Assembly (NCBI GenBank): GCA_032718565.1 | Contig: JAVGVS010000011.1 | Span: 2,813,123-2,877,122 of the forward strand | DNA length: 64,000 bases | Source of the DNA: Distichodus sexfasciatus | Taxonomy: Eukaryota > Chordata > Actinopteri > Characiformes > Distichodontidae | Direction of reading: 5' to 3' | In this document: piece by piece, positions 1 through 12,879 of the stretch | Layout of the letters: every line of letters begins with the position of its first letter | How positions within the stretch are numbered: position 1 is the first letter of the stretch | The notes under the pieces: generated by a model | Told to the model about the DNA's origin: nothing | Databases searched by the model: none | What the model saw: only the letters and a program-made list of their open reading frames with translations | Translations under genes and position numbers: made by a program

Positions 1-51
1 GAAAGAAGCTGAACTATAAGGAGACTAGCATTTAATTTGGCAAGAGCAGGT

Positions 52-3000
52 TCAACTGTGCAGCAGGATGGGGTCCTCCAGCTCGTGAAAAGGCGCCGAG
101 CCACTTTGGCTCTCGCCGGAGTCTGAGTCGTAGGGAGCGTCTGGCAACTCTGAGAAACCACAGGCCAGCTGGTCATCCTCAAAATCGGAGCGTGGAGGCT
201 GGTGCAGCCCTTCGAACCCTTCCTCCTCCTCCTCGAGCATGTTGAAGTCCTGGGGGATGAAGAGCATCTCTGGGTAGTTGTGGCTCACCAGGTCGCTGGT
301 GGTGGTGACCGAGACTTTGCGGAAGGCAAGCAGGTGCATGTGCGAGAATTTGACGTACTTATAGCGCTTGAAGCCTAGCGACTCGACAGCCACGCGCCAG
401 CTGCGCATCATGAGGGCATGGCGTCCCTGGTGTGAGGAGTCCGGCGTGATGATCAGCAGCAGGCCGTGTAGAGTCAGCAGTTCGTGGGCCTTCTTGCAGC
501 ACAGCCAGCGCTGGTACGGCGAGGGGAAGTAGGACAGGAGCAGCGAAAAGACCACCACGTGGAAGAGCTGGGCGGGCAGCGTGTCGATCGGGCCGCGCAG
601 CTGCCGCAAGAAGGCCTCCAGTGCATCTGTAGCCAGCTGCAGGGGCTGGTGCAGCTGCAGGTTGAGGAAGTCGCACTTGTAGACACTCTGGTGTTGGAGG
701 GAGAGAACACAGATACAATTGGTCAATCTACTGCATAAGGTTAGGAGAACACAAAAAACAGCTTACGAGAAAGAAAACAGGAAGTATTATCATTAATGTT
801 ATATAGTACAGTATATGGAGCATATGGAACAGAACTCATCAAAAACTGCTTTTAGGTGGAACATAATGAGAGAATTGTGTAGAACACACCTCAACCGCAG
901 GCACTATGTCAATCCCCACTGTAAGGAATTCATCAAACTTCAAGAAGGGATTAAAACAGCTGCCCACATCCAGCAGACGCATCTTTCCTAATCTGAAGCT
1001 TGAGCAAAAACTAGAAAAAAGGCAAATCTTCTGTAACTACAGAACAGTAACACTCCCAGACACATACTACATTTACAAATGACAGTGGATATAACCAATG
1101 TTTTTGTCTTTTGTGTTATTATGCAGAATTTCTTTTCCACAAGCTTACACAGTTTCAGTAGAACTGCTTGTGGATGAAAATCGCACACTGTAACTGGGAC
1201 CTGTAACTCACCTGGGCAGAGAGGAGTCTAGTGGAGCATGTAAAGGTTCTCCGTTTGCAGCTGCAGCGTGTCTCGCCACTTTCTCGTCCTTCTCCAAGGC
1301 CTTTCTCATCCCACCGTCCATAAAGTACTCCTGACAGACACTGGGACAGGAAAAAACACATGTATCTGATAACAGTACTTTAACATGATCCTGCTTCTGA
1401 GACTATTACCCTACTGCACAAAGTTGATATTTAAACCCTGGTCCTTTGTACCTGCGACACCACTCGATGCGTCCCTCTCCGTCACATTTCTTGGCCCAGT
1501 GATTGTCTGCGAGACTCTTCATGGCGAAGGCGTACTCACTCAGGGTCTGCTCATCCTCACAGTGCTCACGCCAAATCTTATCAAAATCCCCCACTGCAGC
1601 CAAGCAGACAAAAGGAAAAATAACAGCAAGTCAATACTAGTCAATACAGGCATAAACTACTTATTTGGTATACCAATTCAATACTATGATTTACCATACA
1701 AAATGCCATGTTTCACACTGAAAATGTAGGTATTTACACCTAAAGGCTTATTGAAGAAAGGTACAATTATTTATAAGACTTATAATTGTAATACTAACAA
1801 ATAAATAGGCGAAAATTAGCATAAATAAAACCTCACTATCATTTCACACTTTTGTGCAGCTTTAGATAATGTTGAGTGGACACTGAATTCATTACAGTGC
1901 GACAGTATCACTCAGTTCAGAATCAAAAAATCTAAAACACAATAAAAATGAGAATTACCTACTTTTGCAGGTTACGACATCCATATAAAAGTAGTTAGTC
2001 TTGTATCTGAGTTTTCAAAAACCAAGTGTCACCATCCTTTCTTAAATTTCAATGATGAACGCAATCATTCCTAACCAACAAAATGCATCTAGGTATACTT
2101 ATTTTGCAAGCAAAGCGAAACAGAACGTTTCTGCTGCATGTCTAGAAATAAACTTTTCCCCACCTCAACCTGAACGGGGCTTGTGAGCACAGGCAAAATG
2201 GCAAACTATCTCATGACCAAGTGGAAAACACTGGCCTTATCAGATTAAAAGAAAATTAGAAAACAAGAGGGACTGGAATAAACTGCAGTGCCCTCCTCAG
2301 TCTGAATATCAGAGCCCCACAGACCAGATCATGCCTTCCTTATTATGATATCATGGGGTCTACTGAAAGGAGTACTGTGTGCTGATTTACAGAACTATTT
2401 GGGCAAAGAGGAGGGCGGGTCCAGATGCTTCCTGCAGCTAGAAAATAAATCTGAAAATGAAAATGTGCACATGTTCCTACATTTAGGAGCAGTTTCAACG
2501 ATCAGTGTGACTGTATCAAGCCTGAACAAATTCCACTCATGCAAAGCAAACATTTTAGCCAATGAAACCTAAAATTATGAAAATGTAAGTCAACCTGGAT
2601 AAGAGGGTCTACTAAATGCCATGAATGTGAATGCAAATGGGATGCACTGATCTGATAACAGATATTGACTGCAAATGTATTATTGGAGTATTGGAAGCCT
2701 ATTGCTAGCATACTCACCTATCGACCAAGATGTGGGTTCAAATCCAGAAAATATACTATATAACAAGAAGAGGGATGCACCAACTGCATTTACATTTATG
2801 TCACTAGGAGACTCTCTTTGGAGACTCTCTTATTCAGAGTGACATATTCCAAGTTTTAGGGACAAGCTCCATGGGATAAACAAAGGTTAAGGGCTTTGCT
2901 CTGCGGCCCTACCACAAGACCACCAACACCTTGCAATGGCCACATCTTAGAATTGATCAAGCATAAGTGATGTCCTGATCTGACACTGACATTGGACATC

Positions 3001-4309
3001 TACTGCTAATTTAGCAAACATAAACAGAAAAAAGTATGCATTGCTCTGATGCTGTTACTGGATATCGATCCAGTTTTTACTAAACACAAAAAGAAGAGAG
3101 ATGCATCAGTGTGACTGTGATATTGGATATCAATTTCAAATTTGAAAAATATCAAATGGAGAGAGACACATCAATCTGATTCTATTAATCCCAATTTTGA
3201 AAAATATCAAATCAAGAGGGACACATCAATCTGATTCTGATATATAAACCCCAATTTAGTCAATATATATACAACCGAAATGTCTTAATCTTAATCTTCT
3301 TAATATCAATCCCAATTTAGCAAATATTTAAAAAGAAGGATGCACCAGTCTGATAGGGATATACTGGATATCAATTTCAGTTTAAGTAAGTATAAAAAGA
3401 GGTGTTCATCAAGCTGGTATCAGATATCAGTTCGGGACATCCCTAGATTTTTTTTTCTCTAATATTGTAGAAAAAATACATGACTCTGCATTTTTTCCAG
3501 TACCGCACAAGCCTAATTAAATATAACCCAGCTCACCAAACATGGCCCTGCGGTTCACACTAGACTACTGTGTGCTGAGCTCCATGCGTGCGGCTCCAGT
3601 CCGACCGGGCTAATTTGCCTGAGACAAGCGCCATTGAGCTCAATCTGCAGAGTAAACATGGAAACGGACGTGCGAAACGTTTGAACAAGCCCACTATTAT
3701 TGCTAAGGAGGTTAACTTGTCCCGCTTCCTTCTCCTAACTGTCAGAAGACAACTTCCCCAAGTCTTCTTTCTTAAATTTCAAAAGTGAAGAACTGCCTTA
3801 CACATCTATAATAACCCATGTTTCACGCTCTGAAACTTTATGAAACAGCAAAACGGGAACCAGCGCAGCTAGTTAGCTGCCCAGGCTAGTGCCCGGTTTG
3901 GGACGCAGCCCGAGTCTGGTTGAGACGAAATGACTGCAAATGCTAAGGCTAACCAGCTAACCAGGGAAGAAGTTATTTTCAAGTGACACCTCAGTGGCAA
4001 CAAAATCAATAATTAGGAAACGACAAATACGAAGCTAGCTAATATGTCTAACCCAATGTGCTCTTTGCGAGGCCTGTATAATAGCTTCTCGCATCGTTAT
4101 TGCCACCGAACTCTTGCTAAGCCAAAGAAAGCTAGCTAACAGGCTAACGGAATACCTTCAATATATTTCCTCCGAAGTTTTCGGTGGACGCTTTTCACGA
4201 CGCCAGACAGTTTCTCCTGCTCCTTCTGCTTGCACAGCACTTGTTTCGGGACAGGCGAGCCGGAGGCGTCTGGGTCGGGCTCTGTCTGGACACCTCTCCG
4301 TAAATCCAT
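52..4309 (-). CDS. samtor: samtor/bmt2: S-adenosylmethionine sensor upstream of mTORC1
   Basis: Coding exons are 4156-4309, 1452-1593, 1212-1340, 890-992 and 52-687. They join in frame to 387 aa (human is about 405). The family protein binds SAM and, when SAM is low, associates with GATOR1/KICSTOR to restrain mTORC1. Visible landmarks are the N-terminal KLSGVVKSVHRKLRRKY segment, the GDFDKIWREHCEDE block, a class-I methyltransferase SAM pocket (RLLDVGSCFNPF with G152, then VGIDIVP with D170), the ELFHVVVFSLLLSYFPSPYQR block, and the acidic tail ending ELEDPILLHS. The start is the ATG at 4309, just before a run of family-like sequence; it lies in a modestly GC-rich promoter area. Exon 4 accepts at 992 in the phase left by exon 3. 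The linker before the SAM pocket is shorter than in human. The stop codon lies 51 bases from the window edge, so the 3' UTR is mostly outside. Introns 1 and 2 contain only repeats. Confidence 0.96.
2790..2950. repeat. Degenerate interspersed repeat in samtor intron 1
   Basis: The stretch contains 'catttacatttatgtcacta' and an imperfect 'cagagtgacatattcc' segment. This resembles the tail of common teleost SINEs (…atttagcagatgctcttatccagagtgac…). The copy is weak and its borders are approximate. Confidence 0.35.
2940..3455. repeat. Diverged tandem array of roughly 70-90 bp units
   Basis: Within samtor intron 1, a module of the form 'gatgcatcagtctgat … ggatatcaatcccaatttag … aaatatcaaa … agagggac' recurs about six times with many substitutions. 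Examples start near 3046, 3095, 3165, 3215, 3300 and 3340. The array ends with 'cgggacatccctag', the kind of terminus seen in fish miniature DNA transposons. It may be an expanded internal module of such an element. Confidence 0.5.
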
Positions 4310-7300
4310 AGCACTGATGGTCTTGTGCTAGTTACCGGCGCGCCGGGGCTCCGCAAGCCGACAGCGCGCAGCTCCAGCCCGTCTACAGACACCAAAAAAC
4401 CCGGGTGCTTCTCCCACTGCTCCACTGTCACTAGATAGGGCGCCATCTGTCAAATAGGGACCTATTGAATTGTAGCGTGCAGTCAGCTACCTGTCAAATA
4501 TGAAGCCATTTTAAAATCTAGCAGTAGGCTACATATAGTACGCTCAATAATACACTGCAAAGGGAGCCATTTCCCCCCAAAAGAATTGTTATAGTAGCTC
4601 GGTCTCATTAATCCTAGAGAACACTCATAAACTGGTCACGTTAAAACTACATGAAATTTATAATGGATATTTTTCCTTTCATTTATTATATTCACGCGTG
4701 TGACATAGTCTAGTATACTACTTGTGTAATTAGATTAAATCAGTAAACTGAATGAAAAAACGTAAAATTAATTAAATTCATTAATCATTATTACGTTTTG
4801 ACGTGACATGATTTGACTCGCAAGCGTTTAGAGTATAAACACATCTGTGTAGTTATCAGATAAACAGTTTCATCTATGGACAATTGAAATATTTTTACAC
4901 TTTCAACGTACAGTAGGTTGGTTAACACATAGACTGATTGTTAAAAATGATTTAACACGCAAAAACTGGAAACATTAACTTGCATTAAATCATATGGCAA
5001 AGTCTGGCCTAAATTCTACCAGTACCCTCAACGCAGATGTTTACCTGGTTCAAGGTCCTGGGTTCGAACCCCGGGGACGGCCGTAGGGTCTCTCTGTGTG
5101 GAGAAACGCTCTCCCCGTGTTTGCGTGGGTTTCCTCCGGGCGCACCGGTTTCCTCCCACAGTCCGAAGACATGTGCTATAGGTTAATTGGCGACTCTAAA
5201 TTGGCCCCGTAAGGTGTGAATATGTGTGTGCCCTGCAATGTCATTACATTACATGATCTGCTAATCTAAAACAGATGTCTCAGTAGCTAAATACAGCTGC
5301 AGCAGCTTTCATTTTTAGAGTTCACCCTGGTTACACCAAGTATATAAAGTTCTGTCTGCATTCACTCATCTTATTAGATATTTGGTTAACATATTTCAAT
5401 TAAATGTGAATATATAGATATTTCAATTATATGCATATTTCTATGCATAGATGCTAAACATATTTGATTTGAATATTTTCTCTGTTAACTCTTCTTTTTT
5501 AATACCATCATGCTTTAGATTTTCAGATTACTTCAATTTAGTAACATTTATTCAGCATTAATTACAAGCTGTGCTTTTCCCATACTTTGATGAAATTGTC
5601 TTAATTATATGTTATAATAATTATACCTATTTTTTATTGGAATATGGGGATGTTATTTTTATTATTATCAAAATAAATTGAGATATCCACAAGCAAGTCC
5701 AGGTTTACCAAATATTCTTATATAAAAAACAGCTGGTAGGTATAATCCAACTTAATAGCCTTATTATTGTCACAGAATTGTGTGATGGAAATTATTTTGT
5801 ATTGAAGCTGAAAAGGAAACTTTTCAAGCCAGAAACTATTGAGTGCTATAATTTATAATGAATCGTTTTAGACTCAGACTGGAATACAAGTCACAGTGAC
5901 TGCTGTTCTATTGTGTTTCTCTTTGGAGACTGAAATGTCATGGTGTTTGCCATTCCGGCAGCGTTAATCCCTCACATGATTTTTCTCTGAACCTCCATGA
6001 TGGGTCACTGCAGCTGTGTAGATTCTTCAATATGAATTTCAAGTTAAAGGTCACTTTTTTTGGTGCAAAGATCATTTCCATAAATATTCAGTTTATGAGA
6101 ATAATTTAAGACTTTGTAAATCAACAATACAACTTTTCAACCCAATGATGAGCAGAACATTTGATATAGATGCTCAAAAGAAAGCTGAACTTTTGTGAAC
6201 CCTGAAACTCTCTCTGAGCTACCTAGTATATTTGGTTTAACAGAACTGTGTTCAAATGCCTTTACTATGATGTGGTTTTAATCTGTGTGTGGACGCCTCA
6301 TATATGGCCTAATATTTAGTTCTTGTGTATTACGAGATGATATTTAACAAATTAACCAACACCATAAAAATAGACATACAAATATAGCAGTAAATAGGGA
6401 TGTAACATCATTTCACAAATGAAAATATAAAATGTGTTATTTCTTCAATACAGCGACAGCATGAGACAAATGTGTCTATATAACTGTCTGACCACAGCTG
6501 AAGGTTTGAACTACATGAGACTTTCTCTGAAACACAATCTTATTAGTGGTGCTGTCTGGCAGAGATAAGACCATAACCAGTAGATTCAATATGATGAAAA
6601 ACAACTTTGTACATGTGCATTGTCATGAAAACAGTTTTATGACTTTTGCATAGCAAACTGTAACATTAAATTACATTACCAGTCAGTAGACCAAAAAAAA
6701 AAAGACCAAATATTGTGTTATTATACTGAAATTATTTTTTCAACAATATGTAACCTTAGATGTCAGATCACAACACTCAAATCTTGAATGTTGAAAATTC
6801 ATATTATATAGGTAGGCATGACTTTACATTTTGACAACAGAACAAAACAAAGGAACATTTCATAACCAAGAGCTTATTGTTGACACAGATACTGAGGAAA
6901 TAAGGACAATGAGCAGGAATATAATCCAGGCTCCACCCTTCACCATGGGGCTTCAAATCAATAAGTGAGCGTATCCTATTTAAAAAGTGTTATTAATTGT
7001 TTGAACATTAAATTATATCCCTTTTTCTATGAATAATTTAAACAGCCAAAAACAGCTCTGATGCAAAAATCAGGGTAATAAAATTCAGTTGCAGGTGAAG
7101 TGTAATCACTATCTTCAATAATGAGCCTTTAATCTTTTTTTGAGCCTTTTATCCTATTGTGTGGTCCTGTAAACATTCCATCTATTTTTGAAGGCACAGT
7201 TGGTACATAATTCATCCAGTCTAAACCCTTTTCAACCTTTTGTGGTAAAATCTGACCTATGCCCTATTCTAAAGAGATCTTTGTTGCTTCCATGTTTTAA

Positions 7301-7376
7301 ATCACGTTCATTAATACCACTAGAAACATTTGCAATTGCCAATTTCTATTCCTTTTGTCCCCAGTTATGTTTAATG
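4310..7376. other. Spacer between samtor 5' end and ppp1r3a 3' end
   Basis: This is AT-rich DNA with no convincing reading frame. The first 140 bases upstream of the samtor start are GC-rich (ggcgcgccggggctccgc) and probably hold its 5' UTR and promoter. A truncated V-SINE lies at 5044-5243. The last part, 6960-7376, is presumably ppp1r3a 3' UTR and downstream sequence. In human, GPR85, a single-exon receptor gene, lies between these two genes; no comparable open frame is present here. Confidence 0.6.
5044..5243 (+). repeat. 5'-truncated V-SINE (DANA/mermaid-like, tRNA-derived)
   Basis: The copy starts close to the RNA polymerase III box B (ggttcgaaccccg). It continues through the conserved central domain 'tctctgtgtggag … tccccgtgtttgcgtgggtttcctccgg' and 'ttcctcccacagtccgaagacatg', then 'ggttaattggcgactctaaattg'. 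The 3' tail after 'gtgtgaatatgtgtgtgccctgc' is missing. A fuller copy in the other orientation lies at 44169-44519. Confidence 0.85.
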
Positions 7377-10300
7377 CTACGTCCTTTTTAATGGATCCCT
7401 TTCCCCATGAATATAAAGCCAATACACAGCAAGTAGGTAGACTCCGAAACATGCAATGAAGTCATAAAAGTGTGCAGTAACTAAGAAAACAATTAACAAT
7501 ACAGTGTACCCAGTCATTCTCAACATGTTATCGGAAGAGAAGAACTCTCTCCACCATTGCACATTACGCCCAATGACCTCCCCCTCCGAGTCCACAAGAG
7601 GCAAAGTGGCCTTCTCTAGCTCCAACATTTCCTCATTTGTCAGATCATCCAGAGACGCATTTGGTTGATCTTCATCCACAGTCTCTGAAATGGAAGGCAT
7701 GGTTAAGGGCAATGACCTTCTTCTGCTCAAAGAGGGCCTTTTCCCGTAGTTCAAACTGGACACACCATCTCTAAATCCTGATTGACGTGTGTTCTTCAGA
7801 TGGTGAAGGTACAGCTCCATTTCATCGTCAGTCAGAGACTCACTGTCCTCCATGTTACTGTCATTTTTGTTCCCATCTTGTTGCTCCTCCTGGTTCTCCG
7901 GAGGTTTGCCAGCCTCACTAGTGGTCACATCTACAGCTTGTTGTTTGCTAATAAATTTATCCTCCTCAACTGTGCTACTGAATGTACAAACAGTATTTCC
8001 TGTCAAAGATTGCAGGGATGGATCTGTTCCCCGCATCTTTTCTTCTTCACGGATTTTCACATTGTTGATGGAATTCTGTTCTATATTTTTACTTGGGTCT
8101 TGCCGTTCCCATCTCAAATGCAGCTGACCCTCACCTGGAATCGACTCTCTGCTTGCACTGCTTTCCGCTGTAACCACAGAGCCCACTGTCTCTTGCTCCT
8201 CTATCTCCACTTCAAGAGACAGATGATCATCATCCTCCCATTCTTCTATGTTCTGCTTAGTGTCCATGTTGTTCTCTTCCTCCACTTCATAAGCATCATC
8301 ATCATCATCTATGTACTGTAGCTTGTTTAAACATCTGGCATCATACTCTAGATTTATCCCATAATTCTCATTTTGTTGCTGTGGTTGATGTTCTTTGCCA
8401 TCTTCTTTTTCTTCCTCCCACATTTCGTCTGTTATCTCAGAAACTTGCGCTGACTGATGATCGCTCAAAACTTCTACCTGCTGTTCTTCATCAATATTAA
8501 TATCTTCCTGTCTGTCCATGACAAGAGAATATATGTTGCTACCAGTTTTTGGCTTTGCATTTTCATTTACATGTCCATTGAAATCAGTAATCTCCATTTT
8601 ATCTGCTTTATAATCATTAATTTGGCAGATTTGTAAAAGGTTTAGTGAGGCCCTGTCTAGTGTTGGCTCCTCTGGACTCATACGCGTCTCTTCTGCCTGA
8701 GTAGTTTCAACTGCAGAAATGAAACTCTGACTTTCTATTCTCTCTTTTGTATTTGAATCAGTTTCCCTGCTGACTTCATGGCAATCATCGTCATCAACAG
8801 TGTTGTCAGGCATGCTTTCTGTTTCTTGGATCACATTCAATTCGTCTGTAATTTGGAGCTGTACAATTGTTATGGCATCTGATTTTTGGACGTGTTTAAG
8901 GGAAGTGATGTCTGGACCTTGGGTTTGGATGCTGGCCTGTGCAGACAGATTCTTGGAAAGGGTAAGATCTTCACTTTGGCCAAAGCTAGGCATGATGTTT
9001 GATGTAATGTGAGAATCAATTAAAGGAGATTGTGGAACGGGAATGTGGCATTCGTTCAAGAGCTTACTCCCATTATTTAGAGACACTGTGTTCTCAGTGG
9101 AAGTCAGTTCCTCAGGGGTTTGGTTTCCCTCAGAATCTTTGGTTTGGATACATATTTCTACTTCCATATTTTGCATTTTCTTGCTCTCAGTGTTATAACT
9201 ATCCTTAGATGATATCTGAGTGGAGCATGAATTGTCCCAGAGGGTTGAGTTTTCTGAAACTATAGAGCATGACATCTCAGCTGTTGACAATTTGTCAGAC
9301 TTTGTGGCTAAAACCCTAGAGTCAGTAGAGGAGGGTTCCTGTTGTGATCTGTCCACAGATGTTTCACTGAAGGGAGGTTCATGGTTTAAATGTTTTATGT
9401 CTGCTAAAGTAGTGTCTAACACATTTTCATTTTCTGAAGCAGTCTTGCAACATGTTTGTTCCTGATTTTTCAAGGAAGGTGTACTTTGCAAGGAACATTT
9501 TTCCCCACAAGACAGACTACTTAGTAAATCGTCTTTCTTTTCAACTTGTGTTATTTTTGAGTCTGAAACCTTAGCATCCAACAAGTCCTCTGTGACGTCA
9601 GTTGAAGTCTGAACACAAATTACGACACTGTTTACACTCATGTCAAATAACAGTTTCTGACTTGTGCTTTTTGTGTCATTAACCATGCATTTTTCAGACA
9701 TGCCTGCATTAGTCTTTGATTCCATACTTTGTGTGCTGGGATAACTTTGGTACGTGACAACTCTCCCATCCTCCACTTTCCCACCGGACTCGCCAGCATT
9801 GAGTGTTCTGTTCACAAGGTCTCGTCTCTTAGTTTCCATTTTTTCAAAAACCTGGTGATAAAGTGGTGCAACTATTGTTTCAAACGTGAAGTTTTGATCA
9901 AAAGGCTCTATGTCTGGGTCGGTTTTTGAGATACCGTTTCCCCAGTCGTCTGTTTTACCTGCTTTGGTGTTTGTGTCATCACCCAGCCTTTCAGTTATAC
10001 CCCCGATCCGTTCCATAGCTCCTTTTTCGAAGCATTCCCATGCTTTTTCTACACTTTTACTTATAGATGTGTCAGAATTTTGGTGCTCATCTAGACGCTG
10101 CTGGATAGAGAGAGCTTGGCTTGCAGCTCTTTCCTTGTTTTGGCTGCTCTCCAGTGCTTGAGAGACTGAGCTTTCCCTAGATTTATGAAAGATCACTGAG
10201 TCTGTGGGGGATTGCTCGGCCCGGGGTCTTGAAGAGGTTAGCTCAGAGTGTATTATAGGAATAATCTCCTCGTCCTGTTTTTGATCTTGAGCAGTGGGAA

Positions 10301-12879
10301 CTTGATTAACATCAGTGTCTATATCACTTGGGGTCAGTATCTGCTCCTGGATTTTGTCCATCTCCACAGATGAAGGTGAGACTCTGTTGTCCATATCCGA
10401 ACCAACATTAAAGATTGACGCTTGAGTTTGTGGTGTCTGAAAATGAGAAAGTGACTCCCCTTCTACTGAATCGTTTTCATCTGAAGTTGTGTCTGCCGTT
10501 TCTTTGTCATTATCTCTCTCAGTCTGTTGATTTTCTTCTCTTTGTGCGAAGTACTGCCGTACTTTTGCCTGACGCTCTGCTCTTCTCCTGTTTCTCCTGC
10601 TGCGGTTCCTGTTGTTTTCCTCCTGTTTATAGAGAACTAGGATTTAATTTGGACCTGTTTTTGTTGTGATGTAAGAAAAATAAAGATTCTTTTTAGAAAC
10701 GAGTCATGCTTCCATATTTGAAAAATATAGTTGCTTTCATCCATATACCATATATAATAGCAGAGTATAGTATTTGAGTAATTATATTTAATTATTCCTC
10801 ATATTATTCTAAGACTACTATTCAGAACAGTCTTAAAGGAGATTGTGAATACAACCGCTGTATTTATAGTGTGTGTTTAGGCATTTAGGCTAGTGGTACA
10901 GTGTGTCAGGTCAGTAATTGTCAAAGCTTAACCTTAGCCGTCACATGACATTCCCTCAGAAACAAACCCACTGTGGTCACAGTGTCACCAAATTCCCATC
11001 ACTCCTGCACACAGTCCATAAAAAGACTGGCCTTGACATTTACTGTTTCTGTCTGACCCTTATCCTCACACCACAGCAGATTAAATGTCCCTGTCGACAC
11101 AGTGACTTAAGGGATCTTCAAAGAGAAATACAAAATCGGTCCATGAGCTTAGATGACCTGCATTAATACATTTTTTTAAGTGTGAGGATGAACTCAGATG
11201 AACTTATATTTATACGCACATACTTGATCTGACTTGAATCTTAGCTCAGACTTTATAAGAGACACTGTTTTATTTAATAAACTGTCTGTATACTACTTCT
11301 AGTTTAAAGTGTATATTTTATATTCTGTTTTCATTTTGCTATGTGCCTTATTTGTTCTTCGCACTGTTAAAACTGGAGCCACGTCGTCTCGTCTCTCTGT
11401 GTACTTGTACAGTATATAGCAGGGAGGACAATAAAGTTTACTTTGGCTTTGAAAGGTGTTTATGGAATAGAGAGCAGGTGTAAATATGACCTTACCTGTA
11501 GATCAATATACTCCTGCTGCTTTTTATCTTCATTGATAGCTATAGGTTTTGTAACAGCAGTCATCCCACAATTTAGAATGATTTCTGTGTGAAAGTATTA
11601 ATCCCATTATGCATCCATATTTAATACAGAATGGAAATAGCATCCCATGGAATGGAGATTATACCTGGGACTTCGTTTGTGCTTGAGGTAGAAGTGCTCA
11701 CAGAGGAGTAGTCAATACTGAAAAACAGTTAACATCTTAATGTTAATGAAATGACAAAAAGGAATTATTTCTATAAATACACATAGCAAATACCTACCAA
11801 AGGTCTGCTTGTATGTAAATAACTTAAATGCTGTTGACAAAATGTCAAAATGGTATATTTCAATATAAGCTTATTATGTTAAGACTTCTTGCTTTGTTTA
11901 TTAATCTAGAAAATGTTAAATGTTAAAAATGTTATCCAGCATTTAATAAGGCCTCTTTCTATTTATATCACAAAAACACTCTTATTCTTACTGTGAGAGC
12001 AAAATCATATTTGGTCTCTCATTCAACCACTCACCTGCTAGTCTTTAGACAGCTTTTCCTTTGCTGTCTGTTCTCATCTTCATCTTGTTCTTTTGCCTTT
12101 TCGTGACAAAACAAAACATAGTTGTCCCCACCGTTATTGTCCCAGAAGCTTCCCAAAGGTGTTTCAAAGCGGAGACAGAAGTCAACTCTGGCTCCCTGCT
12201 CCCCAAACGGCGGCACCAACGTGAGCTTGAAGGAGAAGCTGTCAGTAAAATCACTCGACCCGGGCACGTATTCCGCCAGCAGATCAAAATGGCTGTGCCA
12301 GCTGTCCAAAGAGGTGCGGACGTAGACAAGCTTATCGAAGCACAGGTTCAACACACGGACAATCCCCTTCAGGGTGGTCGTTCCTGGGAGCAGTTCCAAG
12401 CTCTCCAATTCCACCTTCTGCTCCTTCACCTTGTGTAGAAGCTCCTCAGGCGTATGCGGAAGTGTAAAGCACAGGGACAGGAAGTATTCCTTGGCTTCAC
12501 TTGGATCACCCTCCATTCTGGCCAAATGGCCACAAGCTGTCCAGGTGTCGAACTCCTTGACCGAGACTAGACTCAGACCAAAAGCATCTGCAAAGGACAC
12601 TCTCCGGCTGCTGGAAGGTGGAGGCTGGGATTCGTCATCGGAGCAGGAGGACAGAGAGCTTCTCCTCCTCGGGATGGGGGACGATTTGGGTTTGATGCCG
12701 CCGAGACCCAGGGGCTCGTCTTCGTCCTCCCAGGGGCAAGGCCCTGGCAGGCCCAGCAAGTTGGAGCCATCCCCTCCGGCCAGCTCCAGCTCTCCCACAC
12801 CAGGCTCCATTGGGCTGTGTGGGGCAAAGAGAGAGAGATCGGGAGAGAACAGCTTGGCTGGGGGTCCAGCAGCTGACAT
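7377..12879 (-). CDS. ppp1r3a: ppp1r3a: muscle glycogen-targeting regulatory subunit of PP1
   Basis: Coding exons are 12035-12879, 11665-11717, 11496-11584 and 7377-10622, in frame, 1410 aa (human about 1122). The protein tethers the PP1 catalytic subunit to glycogen and the sarcoplasmic reticulum. Residues 93-96 are the PP1-docking motif RVSF inside RRVSFADAFGLSLVSVKEF. A basic serine site, RRRSS, precedes it, and both resemble PKA sites. A CBM21 glycogen-binding domain covers about residues 155-258 and contains LVYVRTSLDSW and WDNNGGDNY. The long last exon is low-complexity and acidic, with runs such as DDDDD and EEEE. It ends with a hydrophobic membrane anchor (GYTVLLIVFLVTAHFYDFI…) about 45 residues from the C terminus, as in GM. 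The start is the first ATG of the frame at 12879, followed closely by family-like sequence. Confidence 0.95.
11270..11458 (+). repeat. Interspersed repeat, copy 1 of an inverted pair
   Basis: This lies in ppp1r3a intron 3. It contains 'gtgccttatttgttctt', 'actgttaaaactggagccac', 'gtcgtctcgtctctctgtgt' and 'acaataaagtttactttggc'. The same sequence occurs as the reverse complement at 37340-37500. The tail (…acaataaagtttactttggctttg) looks like the 3' end of a non-LTR retrotransposon or a derived SINE. The family is not assigned. Confidence 0.65.

Noticed and set aside
5044..5100. Possible tRNA gene (box B GGTTCGAACCC)
   Set aside because: There is no acceptor stem or box A at the right distance. 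The flanking sequence is V-SINE body.
7782..8321. 179-residue plus-strand frame inside ppp1r3a
   Set aside because: It is antisense to a compositionally biased exon (acidic codons give Leu/Phe/Ile-rich antisense). No family features or start context.
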